A stretch of DNA of 7,312 bases from the NCBI GenBank assembly GCA_008081175.1, contig VMCW01000040.1, forward strand, positions 1 to 7,312, read 5' to 3'. This stretch comes from Flavobacteriaceae bacterium. GTDB lineage: Bacteria > Bacteroidota > Bacteroidia > Flavobacteriales > Flavobacteriaceae. The position numbers and the translations under genes are program-made. This document shows positions 1 to 5,511 of this stretch, in pieces (positions within the stretch are counted from its first letter, which is position 1; each line of letters begins with the position of its first letter). The notes under the pieces were generated by a model that saw nothing but the letters and a program-made list of their open reading frames with translations, was not told the origin of the DNA and did not search any database.

Positions 1-439
1 AGAAGACGTACAAAATCTTGGGTTTAAAGACGACATCGTGAGTGTTAAAAACGGTTACGGTAGAAATTTTTTAATTCCCCAAGGGAAAGCAGTTATCGCA
101 ACAACTACTGCTCGTAAGGTGCTGGCTGAAAATTTAAAACAACGTGCTTTTAAAGAACAGTCCATCATAGATGAAGCCAATAAAAGAGCCGATGAAATCA
201 AAGCCCTTGAAATTAAGTTGGCTTCTAAAGTAGGGTCAGGAGACAAATTGTTTGGATCAATCACCAATGCAGATTTAGCTCAAGCCATCAGTGCAAAGAC
301 TAGTGAACTTGACAAAAAGTTTATTTCTCTTCCTGGTAAATCCATCAAACGCCTCGGTAAATACGTTGCCCAAGTGAGGTTACACCGAGAGGTAAGTTTT
401 GAACTACCATTTGAAATAGTGGCAGACACTACAGCCTAA
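1..439 (+). CDS. rplI: 50S ribosomal protein L9 (5'-truncated by window edge)
   Basis: L9 is a two-domain protein of the large ribosomal subunit that binds 23S rRNA near the base of the L1 stalk. The reading frame is open from base 2 and shows 145 residues. The first visible residues (EDVQNLGFKDDI) lie upstream of a GTG at position 38, which is an internal Val codon and not the start. About six residues and the start codon are missing off the left edge. The family signature is clear: G7 with V13, then GYGRNFLIPQGKA at visible residues 18-30. A charged connecting helix (about 35-75) follows, then the C-terminal domain with KLFGSIT (82-88) and a GKSIKRLGKY-type stretch (112-121). Length fits the family (about 150). 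It is probably the last gene of an rpsF-rpsR-rplI operon (inferred, not visible), since a terminator follows the stop by 7 bp. Confidence 0.96.
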   Translation, partial: EDVQNLGFKDDIVSVKNGYGRNFLIPQGKAVIATTTARKVLAENLKQRAFKEQSIIDEANKRADEIKALEIKLASKVGSGDKLFGSITNADLAQAISAKTSELDKKFISLPGKSIKRLGKYVAQVRLHREVSFELPFEIVADTTA

Positions 440-446
440 AACTATC

Positions 447-473
447 AAAACCCACTCTCAAGTGGGTTTTTTT
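447..473 (+). terminator. Rho-independent terminator after rplI
   Basis: A perfect 10-bp stem, AAAACCCACT (447-456) pairing with AGTGGGTTTT (461-470), encloses a 4-base CTCA loop and runs into seven T residues (467-473). It lies 7 bp after the rplI stop, so it should end the ribosomal-protein transcript. The next start codon (487) is only 13 bp beyond the T tract, which leaves no room for a full promoter between them. The four A residues before the stem also allow weaker termination from the other side. Confidence 0.88.
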
Positions 474-486
474 ATATCCCTTTCCT

Positions 487-969
487 ATGCGATACCACAA
501 ACTATCAGAAGCACAGTTTCGTGAGATGCACAAAGAATTTTCTATATTTTTAGCAGCTCAAGGGATTAATAAAAAAGAATGGGATAAAATAAAAGAGGAG
601 TCACTGGAAAAGGTTGATCATCTCTTGAATGCATTTAGTGATATGGTATGGGATAGGATTATAAGTACTTGTGCCTATCTAGAATTCTCAACCCCAGATC
701 AGCTATACCTTTTTCATACTCAAGAAAAGAGTGCAACAGTGTTCGTAGTAAAAATAAGCCCTCAATTCACAGATTTAACTACTGAAGCAGGTTTTGAGAT
801 ACTCTTGAATCAGCTTCATTCTGATAAAGTAACACTGTACACCGCATCAAAGCCCTACACTCCCAGTAGAAACGAATTTATATATAGTTATTTAAAAAAG
901 GGGGCTACCCTTTCAAAGGGTGGGCGCTATAGTCGTTTACAAAGTTATTTTTCCAATTCGTCAAAATAA
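487..969 (+). CDS. DUF6495-like Bacteroidota protein of unknown function
   Basis: A 160-residue, probably cytosolic protein with no signal peptide, membrane segment or known catalytic motif. I recognise it, with moderate certainty, as the DUF6495 type found in Flavobacteriia: an N-terminal helical part with the pattern Y-x-K-L-S-x-x-Q-F-x-x-x-H-x-x-F (3-18), a W-rich segment (EWDKIK 31-36, SDMVWDRI 51-58), the stretch YLFHTQEKSATVFVVKI (74-90), and a basic, glycine-containing C-terminus (KKGATLSKGGRYSRL 137-151). Function is unknown. The ATG at 487 lies 13 bp after the rplI terminator and has no Shine-Dalgarno sequence, which is usual for this phylum. hisS begins 26 bp after its stop with no terminator between, so the two are probably co-transcribed. 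Being placed between rplI and hisS suggests a housekeeping role linked to translation, but that is inference from context only. Confidence 0.75.
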   Translation: MRYHKLSEAQFREMHKEFSIFLAAQGINKKEWDKIKEESLEKVDHLLNAFSDMVWDRIISTCAYLEFSTPDQLYLFHTQEKSATVFVVKISPQFTDLTTEAGFEILLNQLHSDKVTLYTASKPYTPSRNEFIYSYLKKGATLSKGGRYSRLQSYFSNSSK

Positions 970-995
970 AAGATATTTGTAGAACAAAATACACT

Positions 996-2366
996 ATGGC
1001 AATTAAACCAGCGACAACAAAAGGGACGCGTGATTTTTCATCGGAAGAAATCGTAAAACGAAACTACCTAAAAAGTACCCTTCAAAAAGTTTTTGAACGT
1101 TTTGGGTTTGGTCCTATTGAGACCCCAACATTTGAACGCTTAGAAACCCTGACCGGAGTCTATGGTGAGGAAGGAGACCGGCTGGTTTTTAAAATTTTAA
1201 ATTCAGGGGAAAAGATAAAAAAAGCGGATACTGAAGCTCTTGCTAAAGGGGAGTTCAGTAAATTTATCCATTCAGTATCTGAAAAGGCACTACGTTATGA
1301 CCTTACCGTGCCTTTTGCACGTTATGTTGCTCAACATCAGAATGAACTCAGCTTTCCCTTTCGCAGGTATCAAATACAGCCCGTATGGAGAGCCGATAGG
1401 CCGCAGCATGGACGATTTCAGGAGTTTTATCAATGCGACGCTGATATCGTCGGGGACCGTTCTTTATGGCAAGAGGTAGAGGTTTTAGCACTCTACGATG
1501 CTGCTTTCTCAGATCTTAAAATGGACGGAGTTGTTCTCAAAGTGAATCACAGAAAAATACTAGCAGGAATAGCAGGATTATTAGGAGCTGAGGAACACTT
1601 AGTCGATTTTACGATTGCCCTAGATAAAATGGATAAAATAGGTGCTTTAGGTGTTTTTGAAGAACTAAAAAGCAAAGGATTTTCTGATGAATCACTTCAA
1701 GTTTTGGAGCAATTAGTGTCTTTAAAAGGGAGTGCTGAAGAACAAATTGAAGCTTTAAAAGTGCTTTTTGCAGATCAATCCATAGGGTTAGAAGGGCTAT
1801 CAGAATTGGAATTTATTTTTTCTCATCTAAAAGCAAATGGTCTAATGGCGGTTGCTTTAAAGTTTGATTTAACTCTTGCAAGGGGACTTCATTATTACAC
1901 AGGTATGATTGTGGAAGTTGCTGCTCCTGAAAAGGTGAAAATGGGCTCAATAGGTGGCGGTGGCCGTTATGATGATCTTACAGGGACTTTTGGTTTAAAA
2001 AACATGAGTGGTATTGGAGTTTCTTTTGGTTTTGAGCGAATCTATCTTGTAATGGATGCATTAGGACTATTTCCACAAGCACTGCAACCCCAAACAAAAG
2101 TACTCTTTGCTAATTTTGGTGCTGCTGCAGCGGAACAAGCCTATCGTTTTCTTTCTCAACTTAGAAATCAAGATATTTCTTGTGAGCTGTATCCGACCGA
2201 GGCAAAATTGAAAAAACAACTTGCCTACGCCAATGCTAAAAACATCAAAAAGGTTGTTTTAATAGGTTCTGAAGAACTGAAACAAAATAGTTTTGTTTTT
2301 AAAGATATGACCAGTGGTACGCAAGAAACCTATCCCTTAGAAGAACTTGTAAAAAGACTCGCCTAA
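996..2366 (+). CDS. hisS: Histidine--tRNA ligase (HisRS, class II)
   Basis: Cytosolic enzyme that charges tRNA-His with histidine using ATP. The 456-residue product is full length. The N-terminal KGTRDF (9-14) and motif 1 region (about 35-50) are followed by motif 2 (FRR 122-124 to CDAD 147-150, including WRADRPQHGRFQEF). The histidine-specific HisA motif is LARGLHYYTG (294-303), whose Arg296 matches the catalytic arginine of the family. GGGRYDDL (321-328) and motif 3 (GIGVSFGFERI, 339-349) complete the catalytic core. Residues from about 366 form the anticodon-binding domain. The HisA motif has His299 where E. coli and many others have Asp (RGLDYY). The ATG at 996 gives the expected MAIKPATTKGTRDF start. 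The stop codon overlaps the stop of the convergent desaturase gene: the shared CTAA holds TAA on + and TAG on -. Confidence 0.97.
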   Translation: MAIKPATTKGTRDFSSEEIVKRNYLKSTLQKVFERFGFGPIETPTFERLETLTGVYGEEGDRLVFKILNSGEKIKKADTEALAKGEFSKFIHSVSEKALRYDLTVPFARYVAQHQNELSFPFRRYQIQPVWRADRPQHGRFQEFYQCDADIVGDRSLWQEVEVLALYDAAFSDLKMDGVVLKVNHRKILAGIAGLLGAEEHLVDFTIALDKMDKIGALGVFEELKSKGFSDESLQVLEQLVSLKGSAEEQIEALKVLFADQSIGLEGLSELEFIFSHLKANGLMAVALKFDLTLARGLHYYTGMIVEVAAPEKVKMGSIGGGGRYDDLTGTFGLKNMSGIGVSFGFERIYLVMDALGLFPQALQPQTKVLFANFGAAAAEQAYRFLSQLRNQDISCELYPTEAKLKKQLAYANAKNIKKVVLIGSEELKQNSFVFKDMTSGTQETYPLEELVKRLA

Positions 2367-3205
2367 AGCTCTTTTTTTGGGGTTAGGGTTGGTTTAGAGT
2401 AGGTTTGTAGTGGTTGCTTTAGTAGCGTTCGGATTTTACCGTTTGCTTCTTCATCAAAAAACACATCTACACCATAAACTAATTTTTCTCTATCAAAGGG
2501 CAGGTAGGTCCCAAAAAGACGATCCCACAAGGAGAAAATGTTTCCGTAGTTAGAATCTGTATAGGGTAATCGATAGTGATGATGGGTTTTGTGCATGTCT
2601 GGAGAGACCAAAACAAAACTCATATAGTGATCTACTTTTTTGGGTAGTTTAATGTTTGCATGTGTAAATTGAGTAGCAACTAAAGATAATGATTGGTACA
2701 ACATAACAATTCCTATAGGCGCTCCAACAAGGAATACACCGAAGAGTGTAAAAACAAATCGAATGATACTTTCTAGAGGATGATGTCGGTTTGCAGTAGT
2801 AGTGTCTACATGGTGGTCGCTGTGATGGACTAAATGAATCATCCAAAGAGGCTTGATTTTGTGTTCTACCCAATGAGGTGCATAGGCACCTATGAGATCC
2901 AAAAACAAGACACCGATCAGTACTTCTGCCCAAAGGGGAACGGATGGTATCCAATGCAGTATCCCAAATTGGTTGTCTTGAACCCAGTCCGAAGTGTTCA
3001 GTAAAAGAAAGGCTAATATAAAATTAATCAATACCGTTGTTAGTGTAAAAAATAAATTTGGAATGGCGTGTTTCCACTTTTTATAACGAAAAGGAACTAA
3101 GAAAAAGGTTCCTTCTAGTATCCAAAAAAAACTCAGTCCACCTACAAGAAGTATACTGCGATGCAGTGAAGGGATCGTTTCAAAATAAGCTATAATCGTC
3201 TCCAT
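2363..3205 (-). CDS. Sterol desaturase / fatty acid hydroxylase family membrane protein
   Basis: A 280-residue integral membrane di-iron oxygenase of the fatty acid hydroxylase superfamily, which hydroxylates or desaturates lipid substrates using O2; the substrate here is unknown. Histidine clusters that would bind the two irons are clear: HWVEH (111-115), HLVHH (124-128) with HH 131-132, HH 141-142, THAN (181-184) and HKTHHH (205-210). The C-terminal YGNIFSLWDRLFGTY (220-234) is typical of the subgroup that includes bacterial and alkylglycerol-monooxygenase-like members. Hydrophobic segments lie at about 17-38, 50-70, 92-110 and 147-175. The ATG at 3205 was chosen because the frame extends 19 codons further only to a TTG (3262), through an A/T-rich spacer that does not look like protein. 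An AAGGA sits 4 bp before this ATG. Transcribed divergently from the oxidoreductase gene, and tail-to-tail with hisS. Confidence 0.9.
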   Translation of the reverse strand: METIIAYFETIPSLHRSILLVGGLSFFWILEGTFFLVPFRYKKWKHAIPNLFFTLTTVLINFILAFLLLNTSDWVQDNQFGILHWIPSVPLWAEVLIGVLFLDLIGAYAPHWVEHKIKPLWMIHLVHHSDHHVDTTTANRHHPLESIIRFVFTLFGVFLVGAPIGIVMLYQSLSLVATQFTHANIKLPKKVDHYMSFVLVSPDMHKTHHHYRLPYTDSNYGNIFSLWDRLFGTYLPFDREKLVYGVDVFFDEEANGKIRTLLKQPLQTYSKPTLTPKKEL

Positions 3206-3340
3206 TTGATCCTTGTTTATAGGGAGAAAATTACAAAAAAAAATAAATAAGAAGCTCTTCAAAAATTACTTCTCTTTTGATTGATTAAAAACTCGACCAA
3301 TTTTACTATTTTAATGAGGAATTTAAATATAAGTATTCGA
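3206..3340. promoter_or_regulatory. Divergent intergenic region, probable promoters for both flanking genes
   Basis: This 135-bp, very AT-rich spacer separates two divergent start codons (3205 on -, 3341 on +), so both genes must be promoted from here or nearby. On the + strand, TTG at 3281-3283 followed after 20 bp by TACTATTT (3304-3311) is a partial match to the Bacteroidota pattern TTG / TAnnTTTG. On the - strand, TAATTTTTG has one base too many between TA and TTTG. Neither is a clean consensus, so the exact sites are uncertain. No operator-like palindrome was seen. Confidence 0.35.
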
Positions 3341-4654
3341 ATGAACCGCAAAGCATTTATAACAAGGTCCTCTTCTTTGGTCGCTGGGGGCTTTCTCATT
3401 TCACCTTATTCTTTGTTTTCAACAGGAAAAAATATAATCGGGTCTAACGATCGTATTCGTGTGGGTACTATTGGTTTAAATGGAATGGGTTGGTCCAATA
3501 CAAAGGCAATTTTAAAAACTCCCGGTGTGGAATTAGCAGCCATTTGTGATGTAGATCAAAATGTCATTCAAAAAAGACAGCAAGAACTCCAGAAAATGGG
3601 TATTAAGGTTAGTGTTTATAGGGATTATCGTGCACTTTTAGATCAAAAAAATATAGATGCTGTAATAATAGGTACTCCCGATCACTGGCATGCATTAATC
3701 ATGATCCACGCTTGTGAAGCAGGAAAACACGTGTATTGTGAGAAGCCCATTGGAAATTCTATAGGTGAATGCAATGCAATGGTTGCCGCACAAGAAAGAT
3801 ACAGTAGAGTAGTTCAAGTTGGACAGTGGCAACGAAGTCAACAGCATTTTCAAGATGCAGTTCGGTATATTGAAACGGGTGTTTTGGGAAATATACGAAC
3901 CGTAAAAGTATGGTGTTACCAGGGATGGATGCGCCCTGCTGCAAAGGTTCCCGACAGTAGTCCACCAAAAGGAGTAGATTACAAAAGTTGGTTAGGTCCA
4001 GCACCCCTAAGACCATTTAACTCAAGTCGTTTCCATTTTCATTTTCGTTGGTTTTGGGACTATGCTGGGGGACTTATGACTGATTGGGGTGTACATTTAT
4101 TGGATTATGCACTCTTGGGGATGCAAGCTTCTTTGCCCAAATCTATAGTGGGCTTAGGAGGAAAATTTGCTTATCCAGAGCTGGCAGAAGAAACTCCTGA
4201 CACCTTGACTACCCTCTATGAATTCGACCGCTTTAATCTTGTTTGGGATTCTGCTATGGGTATTGATAATGGTTCTTATGATAGAGATCACGGTATTGCT
4301 TTTATAGGAAACAATGCAACCCTTGTTTTAAACCGCGGGGGTTGGGAAGTAGTAGAAGAAAGACAGAGTGAAAATAAAGTTGCTAAACCTCTTGTAAAAC
4401 CAACAGACAATGGGGTAGAAAAACACACTAGAAACTTTATAGAAGCGATCAGAGCAAACAATCCCGCTGCAGTTCATTGTTCAGCTCAACAAGGAGCCCA
4501 TGTTGCTACTGTTGCTCAAATGGGAAATATATCCTACCGTTCGGGTCAAAAGCTCATTTGGGATAAGGCAAAAAATCAATTTACAGACAACCAAATCAAT
4601 ACAACATATTTAACCAATACTTATCACAATGGGTATAACTTACCAAAATCTTAA
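3341..4654 (+). CDS. Exported Gfo/Idh/MocA-family oxidoreductase
   Basis: A 437-residue NAD(P)-dependent sugar dehydrogenase-type protein. Residues 1-29 form a signal-like leader, NRKAFI then a hydrophobic SSLVAGGFLI, resembling a Tat signal but with Arg-Lys instead of Arg-Arg. The Rossmann domain starts at about 37 (DRIRVGTIG) with nucleotide loop GLNGMG (45-50), acidic ICDVD (68-72), TPDHWH (112-117) and the family lysine in CEKPI (133-137). The C-terminal domain carries WDYAGGLMTDWGVHLLD (239-255), with His252 at the usual catalytic or metal position, and ends with the GYNLP tail seen in Bacteroidota members. The ATG at 3341 is preferred: ATG 3314 and TTG 3281 only add non-leader residues ahead of the signal peptide. 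DUF1080 follows 94 bp later in the same direction with no terminator between. Family members of this exported type often oxidise glycosides at C3; the substrate is unknown. Confidence 0.93.
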   Translation: MNRKAFITRSSSLVAGGFLISPYSLFSTGKNIIGSNDRIRVGTIGLNGMGWSNTKAILKTPGVELAAICDVDQNVIQKRQQELQKMGIKVSVYRDYRALLDQKNIDAVIIGTPDHWHALIMIHACEAGKHVYCEKPIGNSIGECNAMVAAQERYSRVVQVGQWQRSQQHFQDAVRYIETGVLGNIRTVKVWCYQGWMRPAAKVPDSSPPKGVDYKSWLGPAPLRPFNSSRFHFHFRWFWDYAGGLMTDWGVHLLDYALLGMQASLPKSIVGLGGKFAYPELAEETPDTLTTLYEFDRFNLVWDSAMGIDNGSYDRDHGIAFIGNNATLVLNRGGWEVVEERQSENKVAKPLVKPTDNGVEKHTRNFIEAIRANNPAAVHCSAQQGAHVATVAQMGNISYRSGQKLIWDKAKNQFTDNQINTTYLTNTYHNGYNLPKS

Positions 4655-4748
4655 AAATGAAACAACCATTATTTAACTTAAATAAAATATCGATTTAATA
4701 ATTATGGATGTTCGATCTAACATTTAATTTAACTATAAATACGTACAG

Positions 4749-5510
4749 ATGAAATACTTTATCACCCTACTTTTTATCGGACAATTTCTTTTTGCACAAC
4801 AACGACCAAAACCTGAAGATACTGAAGTCTGGGAACCCGAGCCATCAATAGTTACTCCAGGAATTTCTGCCGGCCCTCCAAGTGATGCGATAGTGCTATT
4901 TGACGGAACTGATTTTTCAAAATGGCGACAAGAACGATCAAAAAAACCTGTCGAATGGACTCTAAATGAAGATGGATCAATGACTGTAGTTCCTCGAACG
5001 GGTAATATAGAAACCATTGAAGAACACGGCTCCATACAGTTGCATATTGAATGGAAATCCCCTACAGAAGTTAAAGGAGAGGGGCAGGGTAGAGGAAATA
5101 GTGGTGTTTTTTTTCAAAGGCGCTATGAAGTTCAAGTCTTAGATAGTTATAACAATAGAACGTATTCAAACGGACAAGCATCCTCAATTTATAAACAACG
5201 TATCCCTTTGGTCAATGCAACTCGCCCTCCTGGTGAATGGCAAGTGTATGACATCATTTTTAATGAGCCTCAATACGATGCCGAAGGAAACGAAATCAAA
5301 GCGGGAACAATCACCGTTTTTCACAATGGTGTTTTAGTACAGAATAATGTAGAGATAGTTGGGACTACAGAGTACATTGGCCCTCCAAAGAAAGGAAAAG
5401 AGGTGATGCCAGGACTCAATAATTCAAATCAATCTACACATCGTTCTCTTGTCTTACAAGATCATGGAGATTTGGTCAGTTTCCGCAATATATGGATGCG
5501 AAAATTATAG
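4749..5510 (+). CDS. Secreted DUF1080 (3-keto-disaccharide hydrolase family) protein
   Basis: A 253-residue protein with a Sec signal peptide (MKYF, hydrophobic core, cleavage predicted after Ala16 in LFA-QQ; no lipobox Cys), so it is probably periplasmic or released. A Pro/Glu-rich linker (19-45) leads into a concanavalin-like beta-sandwich of the DUF1080 / PF06439 type. Visible landmarks are LFDGTDFSKW (50-59), HIEWKSP (99-105), GQGRGNSGVFFQRRYEVQVLDSY (112-134), PPGEWQVYDIIF (160-171), VFHNGVLVQN (190-199), and the closing LQDHGDLVSFRNIWMRKL (236-253), all characteristic. The family is linked to hydrolysis of 3-keto-glycosides, although many members are untested. It lies downstream of the Gfo/Idh/MocA gene, which could supply the 3-keto substrate. 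The stop is 1 bp from the stop of the convergent helicase gene, so no separate terminator exists on the + strand; only T-rich tracts follow. Confidence 0.92.
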   Translation: MKYFITLLFIGQFLFAQQRPKPEDTEVWEPEPSIVTPGISAGPPSDAIVLFDGTDFSKWRQERSKKPVEWTLNEDGSMTVVPRTGNIETIEEHGSIQLHIEWKSPTEVKGEGQGRGNSGVFFQRRYEVQVLDSYNNRTYSNGQASSIYKQRIPLVNATRPPGEWQVYDIIFNEPQYDAEGNEIKAGTITVFHNGVLVQNNVEIVGTTEYIGPPKKGKEVMPGLNNSNQSTHRSLVLQDHGDLVSFRNIWMRKL

Positions 5511-5511
5511 G

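Noticed and set aside
2377..2397. Telomere-like GGGGTTAGGGTTGG run
   Set aside because: It is the - strand coding sequence for the desaturase C-terminus (KPTLTPKK); no tandem repetition beyond two imperfect units.
2649..2954. 101-residue - strand ORF inside the desaturase gene
   Set aside because: Shadow in another frame of a clearly supported gene; the translation has no family character. The other overlapping-frame ORFs (55-267, 1240-1479, 3759-4016, 4733-5035, 5692-5907, 6478-6660) were rejected for the same reason.
3206..3262. 19-codon N-terminal extension of the desaturase frame on the - strand
   Set aside because: It begins at TTG, crosses an A/T-rich spacer, and the family-like N-terminus METIIAYFETIP begins at the internal ATG (3205).
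3281..3340. 20-codon extension of the oxidoreductase frame, with a second ATG at 3314
   Set aside because: The first start is TTG, and the extra residues precede a normal leader peptide starting at ATG 3341. ATG 3314 cannot be fully excluded but adds nothing recognisable.
4657..4698. 13-codon ORF (MKQPLFNLNKISI) between the oxidoreductase and DUF1080 genes
   Set aside because: Too short to distinguish from chance in AT-rich spacer; no ribosome binding site or promoter evidence.
4688..4716. Inverted repeat ATCGA / TCGAT in the 94-bp spacer
   Set aside because: Only 5 bp with a long AT-rich loop and no T tract in the right place; not a terminator or a convincing operator.
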